Source: Roseicella sp. DB1501 (lineage in GTDB: Bacteria; Pseudomonadota; Alphaproteobacteria; Acetobacterales; Acetobacteraceae). Taken from it: a stretch of 64,000 bases of DNA. Under the pieces are notes generated by a model, which worked only from the letters and a program-made list of their open reading frames with translations, was not told the DNA's origin and did not search any database. This document shows positions 38,419 to 46,644 of the stretch, in pieces. Position numbers and translations under genes: made by a program. Within the stretch, counting starts at the first letter, position 1, and each line of letters starts with the position of its first letter. The stretch lies in the NCBI RefSeq assembly GCF_013112485.1, contig NZ_JABFHG010000005.1, forward strand, positions 287,926 through 351,925, in the 5' to 3' direction.

Positions 38419-39066
38419 TCAGGACTTCGGCGCTTCCAGGCCGGGCGCGGGAGGACGCTCCTCGACCACCTGGTCGATCAGCCCGAAATCCCGGGCCTCC
38501 TCGGCCGACATATAGGTATCGCGCTCCAGCTTCCGCTCGATCGCCTCGATGGGCTGGCCCGTGTGCTTCACATAGATCTCGTTCAGCCGCTGCCGCAGCT
38601 TCAGGATCTCGCGGGCCTGGATCTCGATGTCGGTCGCCTGGCCCTGCGCCCCGCCGGAGGGCTGGTGCACCATGATCCGGCTGTTCGGCAAAGCGAAGCG
38701 CTTGTCCTTGGCGCCGGCGGTCAGCAGCAGCGAGCCCATGGAGGCCGCCTGGCCGATGCAGACCGTGCTCACCGGGGAGCGGATGTACTGCATCGTGTCG
38801 TACATCGCGAGGCCCGAGGAGACCACGCCGCCCGGGCTGTTGATGTAGAAGGCGATGTCCTTGTTGGGATTCTCGCTCTCGAGGAAGAGGAGCTGGGCGC
38901 AGATCAGCGAGGAAACCTGGTCGAAGACCGGCCCGGTCAGGAAGATGATCCGCTCCTTCAGCAGGCGCGAATAGATATCGAAGGCCCGCTCGCCCCGCGC
39001 CGTCTGCTCGACGACCATCGGAACCAGGGTGTTGTTGTAGACCTCGACCGGATCACGGTCCCGCAT
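38419..39066 (-). CDS. clpP: ATP-dependent Clp protease proteolytic subunit ClpP
   Basis: Serine peptidase that forms the double heptameric ring of ClpXP/ClpAP. It has 215 residues. The active-site serine is in [11 protein letters not shown], the histidine in [17 protein letters not shown], and the aspartate follows in the [17 protein letters not shown] segment. The N-terminal axial-loop sequence [20 protein letters not shown] is canonical. The start at 39066 has AAAGG 6 nt upstream. Order tig-clpP-clpX-lon. Confidence 0.98.
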   Translation of the reverse strand: MRDRDPVEVYNNTLVPMVVEQTARGERAFDIYSRLLKERIIFLTGPVFDQVSSLICAQLLFLESENPNKDIAFYINSPGGVVSSGLAMYDTMQYIRSPVSTVCIGQAASMGSLLLTAGAKDKRFALPNSRIMVHQPSGGAQGQATDIEIQAREILKLRQRLNEIYVKHTGQPIEAIERKLERDTYMSAEEARDFGLIDQVVEERPPAPGLEAPKS

Positions 39067-39279
39067 GGTGCAACCTTTCCCTCTCCCGGCCCGCCGGCCC
39101 GGCCGTGGGGCCGGGCTGGCCAGGACGGCGATCCGGCGCGGCGGCCGGACCTCTCCTTGGCAATGTGGGGCAAGCCAGGGCCGGCCGGAAGTCCCCGCCG
39201 GATGGCGGGGTTGCCGGCGGCGATCCGGCCGGCAAGGCGGCGGCCCGACGGGGCCGGTCCGTCACCCCGCGCTCGGGCA

Positions 39280-40623
39280 TCAGGCTGTGGCGGGCGCGGT
39301 CAGGTCCTCGGGCGAGACCTGCCGCTCGGTCACCTGGGCGAGTTCCAGCATGAAGTCCACCACCTTCTCCTCGAAGATGGGGCTGCGCAGGTTGTCGGCC
39401 GCCTGCGGGTTCTTGCGGAAGAACTCCATCACCTGCTGCTCCTGCCCCGGGTAGCGGGAGGCTTCTTGCCGCATCGCCCTTGCCAATTCGTCACCGCTGA
39501 CGCTGATGTTGTTGGTCCGGCCGATCTCGGAGAGCAGCAGGCCGAGCCGGATGCGCCGCTCGGCGATGCCGCGATACTCGGCCTTCAGCGCCGCCTCGTT
39601 CTTGCCCTTGTCGTCCTCGTCGAGGTTGCCGGCCTTCATGTCGGCCTCGACCCGCTGCCAGATCTGGGCGAACTCGGATTCGATCATCCCCTCCGGCACC
39701 GGGAAGTCGGCCCGCTCTGCCAGCGCATCGAGCAGCGCCCGCTTCACCTTCAGCCGGGACAGGTTGTCGTATTCCTGGGCGAGGCTGCCGCGGACCGCCT
39801 CCTTCAGCGCGTCCAGCGTCTCGAAGCCGATCGACTTCGCCATCTCCTCGTCGACCGGCGGCGTCACCGAGCGCTTCAGGCCCTTGGCCGTCACCGTGAA
39901 GGTCGCCTTCTTCCCCGCCAGCTCCTTCGAGCCGTATTCCTCGGGGAAGGTCACCTTCACCTCGCGCACCTCGCCCGGACGCATGCCGGTGAGCTGCTCG
40001 GTGAAGCCGGGGATGAAGCCGGGGCCGTCCACCTCGACCGGCATGTCGTTGGCGGTGCCGCCCGGGAAGGGCTCGCCCGGCCCCTCCTCGCCCTCGGCCG
40101 GGTCGAGCCGGCCGACGAAGTCGCAGACCAGGACCTCGCCCTTCTCGGCCGCCTTCTCGGTGATGTCCTCGAGCTTGCGGTTGCGCGAGGCGATGGTCTC
40201 GAGCGCCTTCTCGACCTGCTCCTCCGAGGGCTCGGCCTTCAGCCGCTCCACCGCGATGCCGGAGAAGTCGGGCATGGGGATCTCGGGCAGCACCTCGAGC
40301 TCGACCTTGAACTCCAGATCGGCCTCGGGGGCGAAGTTCACCAGCTCGATCTTCGGCTGCAGCGCCGGGCGCAGGCCGCGATCGGTCACCACCTGGTCGG
40401 TGGCCTTGTTGACCGACTGCTCAAGCACCTCGCCCATCACGGCCTGGCCGTAGCGCTGCGCCACCACCTTGGCCGGCACCTTACCGGGGCGGAAGCCAGG
40501 CAGGCGCAGGTCGCGGCCGAGCTCCGCCAGGCGCTTCTGGCGTTCGGCGGCGATGTCGCCCGCGGGGACCACCACCGTATAGGCCCGCTTCAGCCCCTCG
40601 TTCGCGACCTCGGTCACCTGCAT
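39280..40623 (-). CDS. tig: Trigger factor
   Basis: Ribosome-associated chaperone and peptidyl-prolyl isomerase. It has 447 residues. The N-terminal ribosome-binding domain carries the signature GFRPGKVPAKVVAQRYG (about residues 42-58). The FKBP-type domain in the middle has CDFVGRLDPAEGE and GPGFIPGFTEQLTGM, and the helical C-terminal chaperone domain follows. The start is ATG at 40623 (MQVTEVANEGLKR). The frame is open 112 codons further upstream but runs across tRNA-Leu. The 213-bp gap to clpP is GC-rich with no gene. Confidence 0.96.
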   Translation of the reverse strand: MQVTEVANEGLKRAYTVVVPAGDIAAERQKRLAELGRDLRLPGFRPGKVPAKVVAQRYGQAVMGEVLEQSVNKATDQVVTDRGLRPALQPKIELVNFAPEADLEFKVELEVLPEIPMPDFSGIAVERLKAEPSEEQVEKALETIASRNRKLEDITEKAAEKGEVLVCDFVGRLDPAEGEEGPGEPFPGGTANDMPVEVDGPGFIPGFTEQLTGMRPGEVREVKVTFPEEYGSKELAGKKATFTVTAKGLKRSVTPPVDEEMAKSIGFETLDALKEAVRGSLAQEYDNLSRLKVKRALLDALAERADFPVPEGMIESEFAQIWQRVEADMKAGNLDEDDKGKNEAALKAEYRGIAERRIRLGLLLSEIGRTNNISVSGDELARAMRQEASRYPGQEQQVMEFFRKNPQAADNLRSPIFEEKVVDFMLELAQVTERQVSPEDLTAPATA

Positions 40624-40708
40624 CGTACTGTCCACCCTGGAGAAAGGTCCTGCCAGCCGGCCGGGGTCTCCTGCCCCGGCGGGCGATGATGGGCCATTGG
40701 CGAGGCGG

Positions 40709-40793
40709 TGGTGCGGGCGGAGGGACTTGAACCCCCACGGCTTGCGCCACTGGAACCTAAATCCAGCGTGTCTACCAATTCCACCACGCCCGC
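40709..40793 (-). tRNA. tRNA-Leu (TAG)
   Basis: An 85-nt class II tRNA with a long variable arm. Acceptor stem GCGGGCG/CGCCCGC, anticodon stem CTGGA/TCCAG with loop TTTAGGT (anticodon TAG, Leu CUA-type codons), T-loop GGTTCAAGTCC, discriminator A and an encoded CCA. It lies 85 bp upstream of tig on the same strand. The gap to its right (40794-41057) contains no gene. Confidence 0.95.
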
Positions 40794-41057
40794 CCCGGGC
40801 CCCGGAAGGGGCGCTGTCTAGCGCAGGGGAAGGGGCTTTCCAAGGATGCCTGGGGCGACGAGGCCGCTGCCTCTCCCATGGCGCTGCCCACCGCCTCTCC
40901 CACGGCGCCCGGTGCCAGCCGCAGCACAACGCCAGGTTGCCTTCCCAGCGTCGCACCATCGTTACATTCCGTGGCCTGGAACACAGAACCGGCGCGCCGC
41001 GACGCCTAGCCTTCCTCGCCGGCCCGATCCGCAGACCGGGCCCGCTGGAGGTACAGC

Positions 41058-42332
41058 ATGGCCTTCCCCCTGATCGCCCTCGCCGCCACGGTGCTGCCCG
41101 AACTCGTCCGCCTCGTCGCCGGCGACCGCGCCGGCACCGTCGCCACCGCCGTCGAGCAGGCGGTGCAGGCGACGACCGGCACCGCCGATCCGGTCGATGC
41201 CAAGCAACGGCTCGACCAGGACCCCGCCGCCGCCGCCGCGCTGCGCACCCGCCTCGCCGAGATCGCGGTCGAGCAGGAGCGGCTGCAGCTGGAAGCCGCC
41301 GAGAAGCAGCGCGCCGTCGAGTTCGCCACGTTGCAGGCCCGGATCGCCGACACCCAGGGCGCCCGGGCGGCGATGCTCCAGCTCTCCGGCAACCGGGACC
41401 CGATGCGCTGGGGCGCGCCGGTCGTCTCGGTGACCGTGACCCTGATGTTCGTCCTGGCGCTGTTCATCTTCACCTCGTCGGAATCCTTCATCGCCCAGGG
41501 GAACCGCGAGATGGTGAACATCATCCTCGGCGCCCTGGTCGCCGCCTTCACCGCGGTGATCAATTTCTGGATCGGCTCCTCCCAGGGCTCGCGCGAGAAG
41601 GATGCGACGGTGCGCGTCCTACAGGCCACCCAGGCCGAGCAGGCGAGCACGGCGCTCAATGCCCAGAGCCAGCAGGCGAGCGCCGCCATGGCCAGCCAGA
41701 CCCAGCAGGCCAAGGACGCCATCACCTCGCTGCGGAGCGTGGCCGAGGCCGCCCGCTCGCCGGCCGCCCCCGCTGCCGCCGGCCAGCCGCGCAACCAGGC
41801 CTTCGAGCGGGCGGTCGCCCTGATCCTCGAGAATGAGGGCGGCTTCAGCAACGACCCGCGCGACCGCGGCGGCATGACCAATTTCGGCATCACCGCCCGC
41901 ACCTATGCCGATTTCCACGGCCTCGCCCTGGAGAGCGTGGGCGAGGCCACGATGCGGGCGCTGACGCGGGAGCAGGCGATCGAGATCTACCGCTCGAATT
42001 ACTGGAACGCCGCCTGCTGCGACCGCCTGCCGCCGGGGCTTGATCTCTGCGTCTTCGATTTCGGCGTCAATGCCGGGGTGCGGCGGGCGATCCTGCTGCT
42101 GCAGGAGCTGGTCGGCGTCACCCAGGACGGCTCGGTCGGCGCCATCACCCTGGCCGCCGCCGCCGCCTGCGACCCGGCCGAGCTGATCGAGCGCTATGCC
42201 GAGCGGCGGCTCGCCTATTACCGTTCGCTGGAGAATTTCGACGCCTTCGGCCGCGGCTGGACCCTGCGCACGACGCGGATGCGCGACGCGGCGATGCAGA
42301 TGGCGCGGGCGCGGCAGCCGGCGATGGCGTAG
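41058..42332 (+). CDS. Fused holin (3-TM GTA type) and glycoside hydrolase 108 endolysin
   Basis: A 424-residue protein that combines the two halves of a lysis cassette. Residues 1-175 look like a holin: hydrophobic N-terminus LIALAATVLPELVRLVAG, a charged coiled middle, and two clear membrane helices (about 119-139 and 154-173). A Gln/Ala/Ser-rich linker (180-245) leads to a GH108 lysozyme domain with ILENEGGFSNDPRDRGGMTN; the catalytic Glu should be E260. A C-terminal peptidoglycan-binding module follows (FDFGVNAGVRRAILLLQEL). GGAGG 6 nt before the ATG sets the start. In gene transfer agents the holin and GH108 lysin are separate genes. No other phage gene is nearby. Confidence 0.82.
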   Translation: MAFPLIALAATVLPELVRLVAGDRAGTVATAVEQAVQATTGTADPVDAKQRLDQDPAAAAALRTRLAEIAVEQERLQLEAAEKQRAVEFATLQARIADTQGARAAMLQLSGNRDPMRWGAPVVSVTVTLMFVLALFIFTSSESFIAQGNREMVNIILGALVAAFTAVINFWIGSSQGSREKDATVRVLQATQAEQASTALNAQSQQASAAMASQTQQAKDAITSLRSVAEAARSPAAPAAAGQPRNQAFERAVALILENEGGFSNDPRDRGGMTNFGITARTYADFHGLALESVGEATMRALTREQAIEIYRSNYWNAACCDRLPPGLDLCVFDFGVNAGVRRAILLLQELVGVTQDGSVGAITLAAAAACDPAELIERYAERRLAYYRSLENFDAFGRGWTLRTTRMRDAAMQMARARQPAMA

Positions 42333-42367
42333 TTCCCCACGACGGCGCGGAGCGACGCCGTGGGGAA
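42333..42367 (+). repeat. Gene-end palindromic element, family 2, half copy D
   Basis: TTCCCCACG and CGTGGGGAA form a 9-bp stem that starts at the base after the TAG of the holin-endolysin gene. It equals the first half of the elements at 3548-3648 and 49897-49994; the second half is missing and another palindrome type follows 5 bp later. Confidence 0.75.
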
Positions 42368-42372
42368 TTTCC

Positions 42373-42479
42373 TAGAGCAGATCCCGTTCGAGTGGAAACA
42401 CTCGAACGGGTGAAGATGCTTTGAAAACAACAGGATAGAGCATTTGCCGTGAACGCAGGTGAACGGAAAATGCTCTATC
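42373..42479 (-). repeat. Double-hairpin element providing a stop codon
   Basis: Two perfect 12-bp palindromes side by side. CCCGTTCGAGTG and CACTCGAACGGG close a GAAA tetraloop (42383-42410). GATAGAGCATTT and AAATGCTCTATC (42434-42445, 42468-42479) enclose an imperfect inner stem. The TAG of GATAGAGC on the minus strand is the stop codon of the transketolase-like gene. The element lies between two convergent genes and may terminate both. Confidence 0.8.
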
Positions 42480-44859
42480 CCAGCATCGCCTGGGCGCAGG
42501 CGTCGAGGATGGCGTCGGTGTCCAGCCCATATTCCCGGTACAGGTCCGGAATGTCGCCGCCCTGACCGAAGCGGTCGACGCCGAGCGGCATCACCCGCTG
42601 GCCGCGCACCGCGCCGAGCCAGGCATGCGCCGCCGGGTGCCCGTCCAGCACCGTCACCAGCGCCGCATCGGGGGCGAGCGGCGCCAGCAGCTCCTCCACC
42701 CAGGACGGGCCGCCGAAGCCCGCCCGCGCCTTCCGCCGCGCCGCCAGCCACCCGGCATGCAGCCGGTCGGGCGAGGTGATGGCGAGCAGCCCCGCCCCCG
42801 GCTCGTCCTCCCGCAGCGCCTCGAAGGCGGCGATCGCCTCCGGCGCCACCGCGCCCTGATAGGCGAGCGCGATCCGCGTGCCCGGCGCCGGCGGCACCAT
42901 CCAATGCGCCCCCGCCACCACCGCCGCCGGGTCGAGCCGCCGCTGCGGCTGCTCCAGCCCGCGGGTCGAGAGCCGCAGCCAGACGGCGCTGCCCTCGGGC
43001 TTCTGCATGTGCTCGAACCCCCAGCGCATCAGGATCGCCAGCTCGTCGGCGAAGGCCGGCTCGAAGCTCGCCAGCCGGTCCTGCGCCATGCCGATCAACG
43101 GCGTGTTGACCGACTGGTGCTGCCCGCCCTCCGGCGCCAGCGTCAGGCCGGAGGGCGTGCTGACCAGCATGAAGCGGGCATCCTGGTAGCAGGCATAGAT
43201 CAGCGCATCGAGGCCGCGATTGACGAAGGGGTCGTAGACCGTCCCCACCGGCAGCAGCCGGGCGCCGTAGAGGTCGTGCGCCAGGCCGAGCGCCGAGAGC
43301 AGCAGGAACAGGTTCTGCTCGGCGATGCCCAGCTCGATATGCTGCCCCTCCGGGCTCATCCCCCAGCGCTGCGCGCTGGCCAGCTTGGCGTCGCGGAACA
43401 CGTCGTTCTTCAGGTGCCGGTCGAAGATGCCGCGCCGGTTCACCCAGGGGCCGAGATTGGTCGAGACGGTGACGTCCGGGCTGGTGGTGACGATCCGCTT
43501 CGCGATCGCCGCCGCCTCGCCCTGGCCGCGGCCGAGCTCGGCCAGCACCTCGCCGAAGGCCGCCTGGGTGGAGAGCTTGCGGCCGGGCGCGACCTTCGGC
43601 TGCGGGAAGCTCGCCCCCGGCACCGGCACCGCCGCGGCCTGCAGCCGCCGGCCCTCCGGGGCGATGGGGGTGGCGAAGGGCACGCCCTCGATGAAGGCCC
43701 GCAGCTCGGCCTCCGGGATGTCGAGCCCCTCGAAGCGGTCCCATTCATGGCCGTCGCGGATGCGCATCTCGGCCTTGAAGGTGGCCATCTGCTCCTTCGT
43801 CATCAGCCCGGCATGGTTGTCCTTGTGCCCGGCGAAGGGCAGGCCCATGCCCTTGATGGTGTAGGCGATGAAGCAGGTGGGCTGGTCGCCGGCGGCGTCC
43901 TGGGCGCGGAAGGCCTCGAGCAGCGTCGCCGTGTCCTGGCCGCCGAGATTGGTCATCAGCGCGCCCAGCTCCTCGTCGGAAAGCGGGTCGATGATCGCCC
44001 GCGCCCCCGGCTCGCGGCCGAGCTCGGCGAGCAGCGCCGCGCGCCAGGCGGCGCCGCCCTGGAAGGTCAGCGCCGAGTAGAGGCTGTTCGGGCAGTCGTC
44101 GATCCAGCGGCGCAGTGCCTCGCCGCCCTCGCGGGCGAAGGCCGCCTCCAGCCTGCGGCCGTATTTCAGGATGACGACGTTCCAGCCCATGTCGCGGAAC
44201 AGGCCCTCGATCCGGCCGAAGAGCCGGTCCTGCACCACCGAATCGAGGCTCTGGCGGTTGTAGTCGATCACCCACCAGACATTGCGGACATCGTGCTTCC
44301 AGCCCTCCAGCAGGGCCTCGTAGATATTGCCCTCGTCGAGCTCGGCATCGCCGACGATGGCGACATGCCGCCCGGCCGGCACCTCCTCCCGGCCAAGTCC
44401 GTGCAGCCGCACATAGTCCTGCACCAGGCTGCCGAAGCTGGTCAGCGCCACGCCGAGCCCGACCGAGCCGGTGGAGAAATCCACCTCCGGCCCGTCCTTC
44501 ACCCGGCTCGGATAGGGCTGGATGCCGCCGAACTGCCGCAGCGTCCCGAGCGTCTCCCGCGCCTGCCGGCCAAAGAGGTAGTTGATGGCGTGGAAGACCG
44601 GCCCGGCATGCGGCTTCACCGCCAGCCGGTCCTGCGGCCGCAGGATCTCGAAATACAGCGCCGTCATGATCGAGATCACCGAGGCCGAGGAGGCCTGGTG
44701 GCCGCCCACCTTCAGCCCGTCGCGATTCGGCCGAACATGGTTGGCGTGGTGGATCATCCAGGCCGAGAGCCAGAGCAGCTTGCGCTCGATGGCGTGCAGC
44801 AGCTCCAGCCGGCGCGTCGAGTCCTCGGCGAGGGGAGCGATGCGGCCCTGGACGGTCAT
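42475..44859 (-). CDS. Transketolase-like / homodimeric pyruvate dehydrogenase E1-type enzyme
   Basis: A thiamine-diphosphate enzyme of 794 residues with the single-chain three-domain layout shared by transketolase and AceE. The ThDP/metal motif runs from IVGDAELDEGNIYEAL to WWVIDYNRQSLD, which is AceE-like (GDxExDE...NxQ). The pyrimidine domain has GIAEQNLFLLLSALG and STPSGLTLAPEGGQHQS. No lipoyl or E2 genes are adjacent, so the substrate (a 2-oxoacid or a ketose phosphate) is unclear. The start at 44859 has GGAGGGAG 7 nt upstream. Its TAG stop is supplied by a palindromic element. The next gene upstream is malonyl-CoA decarboxylase. Confidence 0.85.
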   Translation of the reverse strand: MTVQGRIAPLAEDSTRRLELLHAIERKLLWLSAWMIHHANHVRPNRDGLKVGGHQASSASVISIMTALYFEILRPQDRLAVKPHAGPVFHAINYLFGRQARETLGTLRQFGGIQPYPSRVKDGPEVDFSTGSVGLGVALTSFGSLVQDYVRLHGLGREEVPAGRHVAIVGDAELDEGNIYEALLEGWKHDVRNVWWVIDYNRQSLDSVVQDRLFGRIEGLFRDMGWNVVILKYGRRLEAAFAREGGEALRRWIDDCPNSLYSALTFQGGAAWRAALLAELGREPGARAIIDPLSDEELGALMTNLGGQDTATLLEAFRAQDAAGDQPTCFIAYTIKGMGLPFAGHKDNHAGLMTKEQMATFKAEMRIRDGHEWDRFEGLDIPEAELRAFIEGVPFATPIAPEGRRLQAAAVPVPGASFPQPKVAPGRKLSTQAAFGEVLAELGRGQGEAAAIAKRIVTTSPDVTVSTNLGPWVNRRGIFDRHLKNDVFRDAKLASAQRWGMSPEGQHIELGIAEQNLFLLLSALGLAHDLYGARLLPVGTVYDPFVNRGLDALIYACYQDARFMLVSTPSGLTLAPEGGQHQSVNTPLIGMAQDRLASFEPAFADELAILMRWGFEHMQKPEGSAVWLRLSTRGLEQPQRRLDPAAVVAGAHWMVPPAPGTRIALAYQGAVAPEAIAAFEALREDEPGAGLLAITSPDRLHAGWLAARRKARAGFGGPSWVEELLAPLAPDAALVTVLDGHPAAHAWLGAVRGQRVMPLGVDRFGQGGDIPDLYREYGLDTDAILDACAQAMLG

Positions 44860-45011
44860 GGCGGGACTCCCTCCGGGCCGGCCTGGCGAGCGAGCGCGGC
44901 CGGCCATTCTTGCGCCGCGCCTGGCCGCGACCGGGCGAGCATAAGGCCGGAGGCCTGTGCTTGATATCCCCGCGGCACGGCCCCGCCGAGGAAGCAGGCG
45001 CCGCCAGCCCC

Positions 45012-45117
45012 CTGGACCATGATCCGTTCACTTCGGTTCACGGACCATGGTCCAGGTCGCTGCTTGATCGCGTGAGCCTCGCCTTCGGTGAGTCCACCTC
45101 GGGCGATCATGCTCTAC
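45012..45117 (+). repeat. Dispersed palindromic element, family 1, copy 2
   Basis: A 106-bp copy with arms TGGACCATGATCCG and CGGACCATGGTCCAG, then TGCTTGATCGCG and TTCGGTGAGTCCACCTC, ending GCGATCATGCTCTAC. The final CTA is, on the minus strand, the stop codon of malonyl-CoA decarboxylase. The rest of the 254-bp gap (44860-45011) has no gene. Confidence 0.85.
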
Positions 45118-46580
45118 CCGCTGCGCCCCAGCTTGCGCAGCGCCGCCGAGGCCGGGCGCTTGCCCTCGCCCACATACTCCTCGTGGTAGTCCTCGATCCG
45201 GGCCGGGTCGTAGAGGTAGTTCACCATCAACCCGAGGCTCTCCTTCAGCCCCTTCTCGCTGACATCGCCCTTCCAGTTCAGCCGCTCGATCCGGGCGCCG
45301 TTGGAGAGGTGGAAATGCGCCACCGGGTCGCGCGCCCGCTTCGCCCGCCCCTTGGCGGATTCCTGCAGCAGGTAGCGGGCGCAGGCGCGCAGCAGCAGCG
45401 GCTCGAGGATGCGCGCCACCGCCTCCTCGCGCTGCCAGCCGCGGCGGGCGAGCACCCGGGCGAGCGTCTGCACCGGCGTCTCGGCGAGGACCGTCGCCGT
45501 GCCCTCTCCCTCGGTCTGCCTCTGCGCGTCGTCAGGCGCCGGCAAGGCGAGGCTCGGCGGCACGAGCTGCCGCAGCGCCGCCGCCTGCTCCGCATCGATC
45601 AGCGCCGCATCGCCATCGGCGAGCTGCGCCGTCAGCCAGCGGCCGAAGCCCGGGATGGGCGAGAGGGTGGCGAAGTGGCGGATGTTCCTCAGCTCCTCCT
45701 GCAGCAGCGAGACGACGCGCTTGATGAGGAAATTGCCGAAGGAGATGCCGTCCAGCCCGCGCTGGCAGTTGTTGATGGAGTAGAAGATGGCGGTATCCGC
45801 CTGCGCCGGGTCGAGCACCGGCGCCTTCTCGTCCAGCAGCCGCTGCACGCTGTCCGCCATGCCCTTGACCAGCGCCACCTCGACGAAGATCAGCGGCTCC
45901 TCCGGCATGCGCGGATGGAAGAAGGCGTAGCACCGGCGGTCGCTGTCCAGCCGGTTCTTCAGGTCGCGCCAGGTGCGGATGCGGTGCACCGCCTCGTAGC
46001 GCACCAGCTTCTCCAGCAGCGCCGCCGGCGAGTGCCAGTCGATGCGCCGCAGCTCGAGGAAGCCGACATCGAACCAGCTCGCCAGCAGCCCCTTCAGATC
46101 GGTCTCGAGCGCCTGCAGCAGCGCGTCCTTGCCCGTCGCCTGCAGCAGCTCGGCGCGCAGCTCGACGAGGAATTTCATGCCGTCCGGGATGGCGGTGAAC
46201 TGGGTCAGCAGCCGGCTGCGCGGCGTCTCCAGCGCCCGGCGCAGCCGGGTCTTGGCCGCCGCCCGCTCCTCCGGGTCGCGCGCCCGGGCGAGGCGGTCGA
46301 TGGCGAAGTCGAGCCCGGCCTCGTCGCTGTCGAAGCCGGCGAGGTCGCGCAGGAAGCCGACCCGCCCCTCGGCATCGAGCGCCAGATAGGCGCGGGCCAG
46401 CTTGGCCGCGCGATTGCGGGCGGAGACCTCGCCGCCGCGGCCGTCGAGGCAGGCGCGCATCTGCTCGGCGATGGTCTCGGCCTCGCCGCCCACCACCCGC
46501 TCCGCCATATCGCGCCAGAGGCTGGTGACGCGCCGCAGCGCGCGGTCCAGCAGGCCGGTTTCGAGGGCTAAGTCGGACAT
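45114..46580 (-). CDS. Malonyl-CoA decarboxylase
   Basis: Converts malonyl-CoA to acetyl-CoA and CO2. It has 488 residues. The N-terminal half is the helical oligomerisation domain. The C-terminal GNAT-fold catalytic domain shows FFHPRMPEEPLIFVEVALVK, FYSINNCQRGLDGISFGNFL and the catalytic His/Ser segment DPVAHFHLSNGARIERLNW. The start at 46580 has GGAGAGAG 5 nt upstream. The adjacent gene encodes the AceE-like enzyme, which would fit local acyl-CoA/2-oxoacid metabolism; no malonyl-CoA synthetase or malonate carrier is close by. The TAG stop comes from a repeat element. Confidence 0.93.
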   Translation of the reverse strand: MSDLALETGLLDRALRRVTSLWRDMAERVVGGEAETIAEQMRACLDGRGGEVSARNRAAKLARAYLALDAEGRVGFLRDLAGFDSDEAGLDFAIDRLARARDPEERAAAKTRLRRALETPRSRLLTQFTAIPDGMKFLVELRAELLQATGKDALLQALETDLKGLLASWFDVGFLELRRIDWHSPAALLEKLVRYEAVHRIRTWRDLKNRLDSDRRCYAFFHPRMPEEPLIFVEVALVKGMADSVQRLLDEKAPVLDPAQADTAIFYSINNCQRGLDGISFGNFLIKRVVSLLQEELRNIRHFATLSPIPGFGRWLTAQLADGDAALIDAEQAAALRQLVPPSLALPAPDDAQRQTEGEGTATVLAETPVQTLARVLARRGWQREEAVARILEPLLLRACARYLLQESAKGRAKRARDPVAHFHLSNGARIERLNWKGDVSEKGLKESLGLMVNYLYDPARIEDYHEEYVGEGKRPASAALRKLGRSG

Positions 46581-46644
46581 GCGTCACTCTCTCCGGGCAG
46601 CACCGGTAACATGGTGAAACCTGCCGCGATTGTGGAGCCGCCCT

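Noticed and set aside
40709..42332. Prophage or integrative element at tRNA-Leu
   Set aside because: Only the holin-endolysin gene is phage-like. There is no integrase, no direct repeat of the tRNA end and no change in base composition.
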